From assembly GCA_009731375.1 (NCBI GenBank), contig BJOX01000050.1:315454-360273 (forward strand): a DNA stretch of 44,820 nucleotides, given 5' to 3'. Below are positions 10,827 through 20,207 of the stretch, in pieces (the stretch's first letter is position 1; the number at the start of each line of letters is the position of its first letter). A program made the translations under genes and the position numbers. The DNA is from Paulinella micropora. Taxonomy: Eukaryota; Cercozoa; Imbricatea; Euglyphida. The notes beneath the pieces were generated by a model. That model worked only from the letters and a program-made list of their open reading frames with translations. It searched no databases and was not told the origin of the DNA.

Positions 10827-11613
10827 ATGGTAATGTTATTTACGATCTCTAACTTAGAAGACGAAAAGCGAACAAAAAAAAATTCCTCCTTCGCGTCTCC
10901 TCAAGCGATAAAACAGAATCAAAATCCGCTTCTACTCACAATGGCCGTTTCGTCGTTGATTCACCAGCAACTGGTCGCAAGATTGATATAATCAGTGCTT
11001 ATGTCGTTAAAAGTATCTCCATTCCAAACATTTTCCCAAATATACCGAGTTATGCCAACACTCTCACATTGATTAAAACAACTGGATCCGCTACAAAAAC
11101 GGCAATCGTAACAGAAAATCAATACACCATTGATACATTTATTACCGCCCTTCAAACTGCAATTAATTCAGCAATTACCCCCGACTCCGTAGTTATAACT
11201 TTGAACTTCGTTAATAAATTGAATTTCGCATTCACTGGTGATACGTATGCTTTTGATTATGATAACAGCACTATTAGCGACAAGATATGACTGACTGCCG
11301 ATATTTCGGCGGCGGCGAGTAGCACGATGCAATCCATAGTAAATCTAATTGGTGAAACAGCAGTTTATGTGCATAGCCGTGCATTGAATCAGTCTGGTTT
11401 AGTTGAAGCAAATGGTAATTTCTCTGTCGTTGGTAAAGTGAACATGAGTAAGCCGTTTGGGGTACAATGTTATTTTGAATCGTCAAACGATATTGCCGAT
11501 TATGTGCCATTTAATACTACGAAAGGTTAAGAACTATTGATATTGTCATTAGAAATGCGGGCGGAAATATAAACTTCGAGGTTTCAATTCTCTTAAAGGC
11601 GTATCATGCTTAA
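10827..11613 (+). pseudogene. Minor capsid (penton-type) protein copy 2, multiply broken
   Basis: It starts at ATG 10827 or 10833 and is followed by FTISNLEDEKR as in copy 1. The frame breaks at an A-run (about 10875-10884) and resumes in another frame. It then meets TGA at 11287-11289, where copy 1 has a Gly codon, and shifts again at about 11525. The C-terminal IDIVIRNAGG part that copy 1 has lost is visible here in the shifted frame up to a TAA at 11611-11613. The gene follows MCP copy 2 by 61 bases, mirroring the arrangement of copy 1. Confidence 0.75.
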
Positions 11614-11681
11614 AAACGGAAAACAACAAAACCATTTATTTTTTTAAAGGTATGATAAAATATATGTAAAGATAAAAAGCG

Positions 11682-12233
11682 ATGCCCGACTATAAACAAG
11701 GCAAAATATATAGCCTCAGGTCTCATCAAACTAATCAAGTCTATATCGGTTCAACTACTCAACCACTATACAAAAGATTATTCCAGCACAAAAGTTGTTA
11801 TAAAAGATGGTTGGATGGTACATATAACAACAATTCTTCTTTTGAAATATTTAAATATGACGATGCATACGTTGAATTAGTTGAAGAATATCCTTGCGAA
11901 AACAAGATGCAACTAGATAAACGAGAAGGCGAAATAATTAGGATTACAGAAAATTGTACAAATAAACGAATAGAAGGTAGAACTAAAAAAGAATATAACG
12001 ATCATTACAAGAAGGAAAATAAAGAATTAATAAAGCAAAAAGGGAAGGAATATTATTTAAAAAACAAAGATACAGTAAACCAGAAAGGTAAAGAGTATCA
12101 TGAAAAAAATAAAGATAGAATAAAGCAACGAAAGGGAGAATATAGAAAAAACAATAAGGATAAAATAAAACGAGTATATACATTACACAATAATAAAAGA
12201 TATCCAATTGGTTTAGCCACATTTGGAATATGA
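11682..12233 (+). CDS. GIY-YIG endonuclease
   Basis: ATG 11682 opens 183 codons. The N-terminal GIY-YIG fold is seen as GKIYSLRS, then QVYIGSTTQPLYKRLFQH, with Arg and Glu residues in a following KREGEIIR stretch. The C-terminus is a Lys-rich series of KEYYLKNKD-like repeats, a layout common in PLVs, algal giant viruses and homing nucleases. The family nicks or cuts DNA, often for homing. The TGA at 12231-12233 is followed by 71 more sense codons in the same frame to the TAG at 12447-12449, ending FEYIKKCQ. The original gene may therefore have been longer and this stop a nonsense mutation. Confidence 0.8.
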   Translation: MPDYKQGKIYSLRSHQTNQVYIGSTTQPLYKRLFQHKSCYKRWLDGTYNNNSSFEIFKYDDAYVELVEEYPCENKMQLDKREGEIIRITENCTNKRIEGRTKKEYNDHYKKENKELIKQKGKEYYLKNKDTVNQKGKEYHEKNKDRIKQRKGEYRKNNKDKIKRVYTLHNNKRYPIGLATFGI

Positions 12234-12530
12234 ATACATAGATATAATGACTTTTATACAAAATTTTTAGATATACTATTTGTTCTAATCAAAAATATTA
12301 ACTCACGACGAAGACGACAACATAAAGAACAAATCCCCTGCGGTGTCAATATTGATCAGTTTTACATATATTTGAAGAAAAATCACGCACGTATAACAGA
12401 AAAATTAATCAAGGATAAGGGTTTTGAATACATAAAAAAATGTCAATAGAGATAGAAAAGAAAGTTGATGCGCAAATACAATATTCTATGATATAATATT
12501 TTATGTATAAATAAAACCTTCTTTTTTTGT

Positions 12531-13347
12531 TTAAATCTGATCTTCAATCCAGTTTAATGAAGCGTAAATACTTGCTGTTCCACCGCTCGTATTTTGTGCG
12601 GATATAGTAAATGTCTTACCTGACCCTATCTTGATATTATATTGAGACAAATCAATGTATATTGATGAACCACCAGACAACACATATGTAAATATCACGC
12701 TTCCGCCCGTTCTTGTTGTCCCCGCTGTATCTACTTCGGCCAATCATGTGTTTGTATCGTAATTTGAATAAGAAGGTGTTCCTCCCAATGTGGTATTAAG
12801 AATAATTCTCGCGATACATGCTTTAGTATCTGAATTGCTGATACACAAATTCTCAAAGTAGATTATGTTGTAATTCGTTTTGCTGTTGAATGTGGCGCGG
12901 TTTCTAATAGTAAATATGGCATTCTCAGTTGCTCCTATACTCTTGACATTGTCATACGAATTAGTTATAGCAATAGTCCGATCAATATTCCCTTCAACTG
13001 CCAAAAACATGCTAGCAGTTTTCATTACAACGGATGCCAGACTTGATGAATACGCCTTCGCATAAATAGCAAACGCCGCCTGATCTAATGATGGAGTAGT
13101 AGCAGTGCTCGCGTACTGCATTGAATGAATTATCTCCATTCGTCCAGTGCGCGGGTTTTCAATTTTAAATGTAATTTGACCGCTACCCAGATATTGGACG
13201 ACTATTTCAAACACGTTCAATTTGGTAAAATCAATCGTGGGGAAGTTTCCCGTATTATCACATTTATNNNNNNNNNNTAGATAAAGAAGAAGATGACGAT
13301 GTAGTTGATGACGATGGTGTATTCGTGCTTTGACCAAAAAGGTTCAT
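12531..13347 (-). pseudogene. Virion surface-type protein, homologous to the 41219 gene
   Basis: The start ATG is at 13347 and is followed by a Ser/Thr-rich N-terminus that runs into a 10-N gap (13268-13277). After the gap, sequence including NVFEIVVQYLGSGQ, FKIENPRTGRMEIIHSM and VMKTASMFLAVEG parallels the element B protein at 41219-42472 (NVFQIKFQYLGFG and following). About 150 residues present in the element B homolog are missing, so the 10-N gap hides several hundred bases. An in-frame TGA at 12744-12746 splits off the last 70 residues, which end NWIEDQ like the homolog's FLEDQ. The function is unknown. A capsid-surface or attachment role is inferred from the virus context. Confidence 0.65.
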
Positions 13348-13396
13348 TTTATATTCAAAGTTGATTTAATTTAAATCAACTTAAATAATATAAAAC

Positions 13397-13672
13397 ATGT
13401 CAATAATAATACGCGAATTGCCGAGTGATATAGTTGGACATATAAGGACATTTGTTTATTCAGAAATGCCCCAGCCGAATTATGGAGAAGAATTTTGTAA
13501 TATATGTGGCTTGTCTCGCACATTCCAGTCGCACCCCCCAAATATAGCAGGCAGTTTTTATGGTGTAGATTGTATTGAGTTTTTCACAATCTGCTCTATT
13601 AAATGCTACAGACGAGAGTCTAATCTTAGAGCAAGATATGGAGAACCGCCTTTAGTCGTTGTTAAGTATTAG
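13397..13672 (+). CDS. Small protein with F-box-like start and Cys pairs
   Basis: ATG 13397 opens 91 codons. The start RELPSDIVGHIRTFV resembles the first helix of an F-box. It is followed by CNICG and later ICSIKC, which could bind one zinc ion. It is divergent from the surface-type protein (50 bases apart), and its 3' end overlaps the resolvase gene's 3' end by 21 bases. The upstream AT-rich region contains an inverted TTGATTTAAATCAA-like palindrome. Proteins of this size with Cys pairs are common in algal viruses. Its function is unknown. Confidence 0.55.
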   Translation: MSIIIRELPSDIVGHIRTFVYSEMPQPNYGEEFCNICGLSRTFQSHPPNIAGSFYGVDCIEFFTICSIKCYRRESNLRARYGEPPLVVVKY

Positions 13673-14994
13673 CATTCTTTTATTTCTCGTGCTTCTTCTT
13701 AATGGCTTTGCTTCCTCTTCTTGTGGCGCTTCTTTTTTCGCTTCGCTCTTCGTCGCTCCAGTCCTCTTCTCTTTAATAAACGTATTGACAATAACGGTTC
13801 CAATCCCGCTTATCTTTCTTAGTTTGGTATTTGTAGTATTCGGGTTATCATTGTAAATCTGCTCAAGCAATTTATACTTATCCTCTCTGCTAGCGCTTTT
13901 GCCTAATGGTATATAACTGCTTTCTTCGTCTCCGTTTTCGCTTTCAATTTCATTAGTATTATTTAAATTCAGACATAAATCTATCTTGCGTCTCAACTCC
14001 TCTAATTCTGTTTTAATCCCTTCTGCCTTAATTTTTTCAGGGTCGGCCACATTAACCCAACTATAACTAAAACTTGTGAGCATATCGCCGTGCCCCAATA
14101 CATTTGAAACCCACGTATTAAAATTCTCTAATTTCGGATTGGCGAAATTACTATACGACAAACTAGCATATAGTTTTCGCAACATACTGCTTTTCTGCGT
14201 GTATTCCGATAGCCAAGGGAAGATTTTGATAATTCTTTTGTTTAGTTCATTGTTGTTTTGTTTATCAAGCGCACCCTCGCTGTTGATGATGACTGCTTTT
14301 TTCTTTTTGAAATGATTCCGTATTGAATTTACTTGTTCTATTACGAACTGGGGAGTAAAAAGGACAACAGGCCTCTCAGTCCAATTCTTTTTTTGTCCTT
14401 CTCTCTTTTTCGCCAGGTTATTCACTCGCAACCAACTTGGTTTATCTGGTATCAATTCATATGTGTTTTTATCAAATATTTCCACAGGCCTTGCTCCAAT
14501 CGCTATCATCAAAGCAAGTAGTTTAAAATAAGGGTCATTACTTAATATCATATCGTTCATTTTAGCCATTACATCACGGACATCAATTTGTATTTTTTTT
14601 GTTCATTTTTGGCTTTGACATCTTTCTTATATCCCTCAACGATATCAATCCGCTCGTCTTCATTTAGATTAAAATACTTATCAAGTTTGCTCATTTCATA
14701 TACTTTTTTGCTTTGGTAAGGCTCTATCGCTTTTTTTCTCACCTCAGAAAGTCTTTGTCTTTTACTATTCAAATTTGGATACACGATAGCATATTTGGGA
14801 TATATTACTTTTAGTGCCTCAAGCACCTCTTCATCACTCGTAGTCGTGCTAAATAGCGATATAATAGCATTATGAAAGGCGATACTTGGTTTTAACTCAC
14901 TATCGTAGAAGTTGGACACGACTTCATAAATTTTACTTTCGGTGGTAGCAACTCTTAACTGCCTAACAAACTTCCTGTCATCTTCGCTCCACAT
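13652..14994 (-). pseudogene. Telomere resolvase (protelomerase) family tyrosine recombinase
   Basis: It is read from ATG 14994. The first 141 codons end at a TAA near 14569. Coding-like sequence continues in the -1 frame from an A8 run at about 14588-14597. The second frame carries the catalytic core: IGARPVEIF (Arg, residue 27 from the second ATG), SSMLRKLYASL (Arg 131), NVLGHGD (His 160) and SFSYSWV (Tyr 169, the candidate nucleophile). The R-K-x-Y-A signature, rather than the HxxR box of integrases, is typical of telomere resolvases, which cut and rejoin palindromes into hairpin ends. A charged tail of about 130 residues follows. The two frames total about 446 codons, a plausible length. 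The break is a single shift, so the gene may be intact in the organism. Confidence 0.75.
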
Positions 14995-15140
14995 CTTAGT
15001 GTATATAAGACAAGTCTATTTTTTTTCTAAGTCAAAAATTAAATTCCCTCCGTCAATTCTGCTTCACCGACGCTCCTTTATTGTTTGCCCCGCGGTATGT
15101 CTCAGAGCGCAAATCACCTTCAACTGCTTCTTTTTGCCCC

Positions 15141-15850
15141 GTCCTTAAAGTCCTTAAACTTTTTTTAAAGTCCCCGGAAATTTTAAGGACACCTTAGAAG
15201 CGGTATTTTACACGAATTCTAACTCTGCCCATATTACACACGCCCATATCCTTACTTCCTTATTATTATTATTAACATTATTATTATAAAAATAGTGTAT
15301 ATAAAAGAGGATTTAACCCCATTTGACTGAGTTTAACTATGTCCTTGCGGGCGTCCCCTGTTTTAGTCCCCTGTTTTTTCAAAAGTTGGCCGACTCCCCC
15401 CCCCCCCTTATTGTCCATAATACCATTTACCCGCGGGGGGTAATGTTACATTTGAGAATAGGGGATTTCACTCCCCGATACTTTAAATGAAGACGTTTCA
15501 ACGAAATAAGCCCCCTACACCTATTGTTTGAGTCCTTATGAGTATGTGAGAATTATTTTTATAAGGACTCCTTGATTTACAAACACAGCAAAATAAGCGC
15601 TCCTATTCATCGCGGGTAATAAACCGATTGAAAAGTTGGCTGACCAAACATTGAAAAAATTGATTTTTTTTTTTACATTTTCAAACTTTTTTTCACTTTT
15701 TTTTTTCACTTTTTAGAGAAAGAAAATAAATCTTATTAAAAAATGATCATTTATAGAAAAAAATAAGGACTTATTTTTAAAAATAAGGACACCTAGAAAC
15801 CAGTATTTCACTATAAGTCGTCTTACTCTTCACCTTTCTACCCGTCCTTA
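15141..15850. promoter_or_regulatory. Cluster of GTCCTTA/TAAGGAC sites and palindromes (candidate element end)
   Basis: Eight 7-mers GTCCTTA or its complement lie at about 15141, 15150, 15184, 15532, 15562, 15764, 15784 and 15844. Two form a perfect 10-bp inverted repeat (15530-15539 with 15561-15570). Another pair flanks a perfect 18-bp palindrome at 15770-15787. A longer imperfect direct repeat starts at the AAGGACACCT motifs (about 15185 and 15785). The segment is AT-rich with no gene. It lies just upstream of the resolvase gene, at the edge of element A. The role as resolvase target, origin or terminal repeat is inferred. Confidence 0.45.
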
Positions 15851-15880
15851 TTTTTTAAGACATATAGAAAACATACATAT

Positions 15881-15944
15881 ACCTGAACGCCGCCGCTGGC
15901 TGCCTCCGCGCTCGCCACACCCTCGCTGCCCTCTTTTACACAGG

Positions 15945-15997
<53 letters not shown>
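15881..15997. repeat. Dispersed GCCGCTGGCTGCCTCCGCGC repeat plus (GATA)n
   Basis: A roughly 50-base unit (CTGAACGCCG followed by CTGGCTGCCTCCGCGCTC) is followed by (GATA)n at about 15946-15997. Related units occur at about 16813, 17436 and 18447, each next to a di-, tri- or tetranucleotide microsatellite. The unit is a host dispersed repeat. Confidence 0.7.
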
Positions 15998-16618
15998 GAT
16001 GAGATATCGACTAATGTCAGAAAAAAGGAGCTTCTGATTTCGTCAACCAAGGAAGTCTGTGGGTCAAGTATTAACCGGATGCCCAGCTAAGCCGTGATGT
16101 TTGCACGGAAGGGACTGATACAGGCGATACCAAAGCTCCCTAATACCAGGCGGGGCCAGGGCTCGTTCCATAAGCGCCCCTTGCAGAACGAGCTCCCACC
16201 TCCATTACAGAGGGCCCAGTAAGCAGATGGAGTTTCGAGACTGTTCGACAGTCTAGTATAAACCGACAGAGCACTGTGGGTTTTATTCCGGGCTCAACAA
16301 GCGAGAAAGGGCACCCTGAGGGAACAGGATTGTGCTTCCCGTCGCTATTTCGGCATGTGACTTATAGGCGTATGGCTAGGCACACATAAGGCACCCCACC
16401 ACGGGCCCAGCACACCCACACCATCCCCTAATTCTCTGTCTGTCGACAGATGGCACCCATTTCAAAAAATCAAGCCCAAGGGAGGGTCAGTGACACCTCA
16501 AGTGGCCTTGGTTCACTCCGTGGAGTAAGTGATGAGATCAACTGATGAGATATCGACTAATGTCAGAAAAAAGGAGCTTCTGATTTCGTCAACCAAGGAA
16601 GTCTGTGGGTAAAGTATT

Positions 16619-16620
<2 letters not shown>
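15998..16620. repeat. 623-bp unit with 77-bp direct terminal repeats
   Basis: Nearly identical 77-base segments at 15998-16074 and 16544-16620 (GATGAGATATCGAC ... GTATTA) bracket 469 bases of non-coding, GC-moderate sequence. The whole sits between two (GATA)n tracts. The arrangement is that of a small terminal-direct-repeat element or a duplicated fragment. No ORF is seen inside. Confidence 0.6.
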
Positions 16621-16662
<42 letters not shown>

Positions 16663-16668
16663 ATAGAT

Positions 16669-16712
<44 letters not shown>

Positions 16713-16721
16713 ATAGATAGA

Positions 16722-16765
<44 letters not shown>

Positions 16766-16766
16766 T

Positions 16767-16812
<46 letters not shown>

Positions 16813-16876
16813 CCTGAATGCCGCCATTGCTGGCTGCCTCCGCACTCACACTGCCCTGTATTGTTATTATTATTAC

Positions 16877-16955
<79 letters not shown>
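16621..16955. repeat. (GATA)n tract, dispersed repeat, (ATT)n tract
   Basis: (GATA)n with a few interruptions runs at 16621-16811, a copy of the CTGAATGCCGCC...CTGCCTCCGCACTC unit at about 16813-16858, and (ATT)n at about 16861-16955. Open frames across it are repeat artefacts. Confidence 0.9.
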
Positions 16956-16956
<1 letters not shown>

Positions 16957-17126
16957 GGGAGTACATAGGCCATTGGTCCTTTTCAATGGGCTGATTGGTA
17001 TAAAGCTCCTAGAATAATGTTCTATGCCGTCACTTCCTTTATTCCACCGATTGGTGTGGAGACTTTCCTTATGGAATGGAGGACTGGATGCACATGGCCT
17101 TTTGGCTCAGCAATTGGCAGGAGATA

Positions 17127-17164
<38 letters not shown>

Positions 17165-17335
17165 GGGAGTACATAGGCCATCGGTCCTTTCCATGGGCTG
17201 ATTGGTATAAAGCTCCTAGAGTAATGTTCTATGCCGTCACTTCCTTTATTCCACCGATTGGTGTGGAGACTTTCCTTATGGAATGGAGGACTGGATGCAC
17301 ATGGCCTTTTGGCTCAGCAATTGGCAGGAGATACA
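16957..17335. repeat. Two tandem copies of a ~172-bp unit with (ATT)n tails
   Basis: Units at 16957-17128 and 17165-17335 start GGGAGTACATAGGCCAT and end CAGGAGATACA, differing at only a few positions. Each is followed by an (ATT)n tract, the same tail type as the SINE. They may be 5'-truncated copies of a LINE or SINE family. No box A or box B is obvious. Confidence 0.7.
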
Positions 17336-17487
17336 CTATTATTATTATTATTATTATTTATTATTATTATTACTATTATTACTATTACTATTACTATTAC
17401 TATTACTATTATCACTATTACTAGTAATATTACGCAATTGCTGGCTGCCTTCGCGCTCACCTATATGTTACATAGATTGATAGCCAG

Positions 17488-17525
<38 letters not shown>

Positions 17526-17570
17526 AGAGAGAGAGATTATTCTTATTATTATTATTATTACTATTATTAC

Positions 17571-17642
<72 letters not shown>
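17336..17642. repeat. Microsatellites (ATT, ACT, TA, GA) before SINE
   Basis: (ATT)n and (ACT)n run to about 17428, a copy of the dispersed CTGGCTGCCTTCGCGCTC repeat at about 17437-17460, (TA)n at about 17490-17521, a short (GA)n and then (ATT)n up to the SINE head. Confidence 0.9.
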
Positions 17643-17910
17643 GGACACCGTGATAGCCCAGTGGTCAAGTTCTACCATCTGGGCCCTGTCGCCAGTTCGA
17701 TTCCCGTCGGTGCCACCAGTATTTTCATTGAACATACCGGTCTATTTCTGGACCAGTATTTTCATTGAACATACCGGCCCGTCTGGAAGTGTTGGAACTG
17801 CCCTTGCGGGGGTGTCATTAGAGCTTATCGTCAATTCTTCGTACTCCCCTCACGGGTGAGACGATGGAGGCGCATGTGCAGAAATGCATCAGCCATTGAC
17901 AGAGAAGCAC
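17643..17910 (+). mobile_element. tRNA-derived SINE, complete copy
   Basis: The sequence matches the copy at 2627-2894 throughout, as far as I can see. The tRNA-like head lies at 17643-17718, the body ends in GAGAAGCAC, and a (TAT)n tail runs on to about 17989. The near-identity of two copies 15 kb apart supports recent retroposition. Confidence 0.85.
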
Positions 17911-17959
<49 letters not shown>

Positions 17960-18221
17960 GTTGTTGTTGTTATTATTGTTATTATTGTCTTGCCCAGTGA
18001 GATCGGGTGTCAACTGTGGGCAGGTGTCGGTTAACACCGGCCGGCTCCGGCATCGGTACCAGTAGAGACGGTAGCAACAACACGGACCCACGGGTTTCGG
18101 TAAGGTAGCAGACCCGAAGGCGCTACATTACTTACTTGCGTGGCAATCCTCGGTTGCTCCCCACTTACCTCAGGTATCCGAATTGGGAGTGGCGGCTTTT
18201 TTTTTACATCTCAAATAGGGC

Positions 18222-18258
<37 letters not shown>

Positions 18259-18280
18259 CGTTATTATTATTATTATTATC

Positions 18281-18319
<39 letters not shown>

Positions 18320-18327
18320 AGAAGCAC

Positions 18328-18378
<51 letters not shown>

Positions 18379-18520
18379 TGCTACCACTACTACTAGATAG
18401 CTAGCTAGCTAAATAGACAGATAAATAAATAGAGAGAAAAAGATGGACCTGAACGCCGTCGTTGCTGCCTGCCTCCGCGCTCACCGCACCACCACTGCCC
18501 TACATTTTACATAGATAGAT
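17911..18520. repeat. Trinucleotide tracts, SINE tail fragment, no gene
   Basis: The SINE tail runs to about 17989, unique sequence to about 18222, then (ATT)n to about 18316. A detached SINE 3' end (CAGAGAAGCAC) sits at 18317-18327, followed by its own (TAT)n to about 18377. Next come short GATA/GCTA repeats and another CTGAACGCCG...CTGCCTCCGCGCTCAC unit at about 18447. Confidence 0.8.
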
Positions 18521-18526
18521 AGCTAG

Positions 18527-18550
18527 CTAGCTAGATATATATATATATAG

Positions 18551-18581
<31 letters not shown>

Positions 18582-19918
18582 AAGAAAGAGACCTGGCCGC
18601 TCTTACGCTTGGGAAGGTTGGCAAGAGACTCGGTGCGCTTGGGAAGGCTGGCAAGAGACTCGGTGCGCTTGGGAAGGCTGGCAAGAGACTCGGTGCGCTT
18701 GGGAAGGTTGGCAAGAGACTCGGTGCGCTTGGGACGATTTTTGCCAACAATTCTGGCAAAACTCTCTGCCATCCTAGCAGCTCGCTCTGCGCGGCTCTCT
18801 CCCTGGGCGGACGCTCCCGTACGCGTACCAACCTCAACGACTTTTTGACCACTCCGTGCTGGTACAGCCTCTTGCTGCTCAGCGTCCCTTAGCAACTGCT
18901 GCGTTGCCTTGTCCTTGTCATTTTTAGCAACTGCTGCGGTGCCTTGCCTAATAGATTCCGCCAGCGCCCACCTCAACTGCTTCTCCTCGTCATTTTCCTC
19001 CTTTGGCAGGTTGCCTTGCTTACCTCTCCTGATCGCATTAGCTACGTCCTCTGCTTGAGCTATCTCGTACTCTGCATCTTGCTCGGCCTTAATAACCTTT
19101 CCAGATTGCATACAAGGGAATTCAGGGGACAAGCTCCGACTACTACCAGGCTCGGGCTTTACAAAGACAGGAAGGGGCGCGGACTCCCACTCTGAATCGT
19201 CTTCAGTCATATCTATGACTGAAGACAGTGAAGACGCCCTTTGGGCCATTGCTTTCCTTGACATTGGCTTCCACCCCACCATCGCATGCCCGTAAAGATA
19301 AGAAGTACGGAAGCTGTTGCTGATCTCCCGGCAATTTGGGCACCTGGAAATTTGAACTTGCTTCCGGCAAGCATCCCACCAAGTTTGTATACACTTGCGA
19401 TGGAATGGGGCCCCACAGCATGTCACCTCTGCTAACCTAAGCTGGGGACTTCCAACCAAATTGTACAAGACGTCCCCTATGTCATCCTTGCAAATACGGC
19501 AAGTAGCATCGACTTCCTTGTTGCGACTACGGTAACCTATGCTTTGCTCAATCTTGACACTAACAGGAGCCGAGCTTGAAGACGACAACGACACAGGCGA
19601 CGAGCTTGAAGACGACGACGACACAGGCGACGAGCTTGAAGACGACGACGACACAGGCAACGAGCTTGAAGACGACGACGACGCAGGCGACGAGCTTGAA
19701 GACGACAACGACACACGCAACGAGCTTGAAGACGACGACGACACACGCAACCAGCTTGAAGATGACGACGAGCTTGAAGACGACGACGAGCTTGAAGACG
19801 ACGACGAGCTTGAAGACGACGACGAGCTTGAAGACGACGACGAGCTTGAAGACGACGACGAGCTTGAAGACGACGACGAGCTTGAAGACGACGACGACAC
19901 TACAAGGAAAACATGAAT

Positions 19919-19920
<2 letters not shown>
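18527..19920 (-). CDS. RING protein with SIM, UIM and SUMO-site motifs (STUbL-like)
   Basis: In order on the minus strand: a Ser-rich repeat region (about 19905-19565) and a RING-type zinc module at about 19330-19505 (CRICKDD, then CCGAPFHRKC, then CPNCRE). Next is VIDMTEDD at about 19200-19223, close to the canonical SUMO-interaction motif. An EKQLRWALAESIRQ helix at about 18975 matches a ubiquitin-interacting motif. Five 10-residue RTESLA(N/S)LPK repeats (18606-18755) follow. Three psi-K-x-E sites (VKIE, VKPE, IKAE) are visible. Together this suggests a SUMO-targeted ubiquitin ligase acting in the nucleus. The ends are uncertain: the frame runs through (GA)n tracts at both sides, so the true start, stop or splice sites are not defined. 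Confidence 0.6.
18606..18755. repeat. 30-bp minisatellite, five units, in coding frame
   Basis: The units begin CGCTTGGGAAGG at 18606, 18636, 18666, 18696 and 18726; the last diverges. The 30-bp period keeps the frame and gives a 10-residue protein repeat with an R-T-E-S-L core. Confidence 0.85.
19565..19905. repeat. 30-bp then 18-bp minisatellite, Ser-rich in minus frame
   Basis: About six 30-bp units built on GAGCTTGAAGACGACGACG with an ACACAGGC insert are followed by about eight 18-bp units without the insert. On the minus strand they encode poly-Ser with SPVS/SLRVS interruptions. The plus-strand Glu-Leu-Glu-Asp frame is the shadow. Confidence 0.85.
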
Positions 19921-19963
<43 letters not shown>

Positions 19964-20006
19964 TAGAAGAAGAAGAAGAAGAAGAAGAAGAAATAAGTGC
20001 GTGGGA

Positions 20007-20045
<39 letters not shown>

Positions 20046-20112
20046 TTGCCAGAATATGAAAACCCAGGCACCAGGGAAGGCATCCTACCTAAAAAGAAAA
20101 AAGAAGGGGTGG

Positions 20113-20151
<39 letters not shown>

Positions 20152-20159
20152 AAAAAAAA

Positions 20160-20207
<48 letters not shown>

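Larger units (their letters stand above)
6898..15850. mobile_element. Element A: decayed Polinton-like virus
   Basis: The span carries, in order: penton-type (-), MCP (-), a 930-N gap, MCP (+), penton-type (+), GIY-YIG nuclease (+), virion surface-type protein (-), a small ORF (+), telomere resolvase (-) and a repeat-rich AT segment. The left edge is where the penton gene loses similarity to its sister copy. The right edge is where host repeats begin, with a CTGAACGCCG-type repeat at about 15882. No polymerase, ATPase, protease or integrase is present, so the element is incomplete or partly hidden in the gap. Several genes are broken. Confidence 0.75.

Noticed and set aside
10827-12746. TGA read as an amino acid in element A
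   Set aside because: The penton TGA replaces a Gly codon, not Trp, and the same genes carry frameshifts, so decay explains the stops.
19539-19916. Plus-strand Glu-Leu-Glu-Asp repeat protein
   Set aside because: It is the shadow of the Ser-rich repeat in the RING gene, which continues into real domains on the minus strand.
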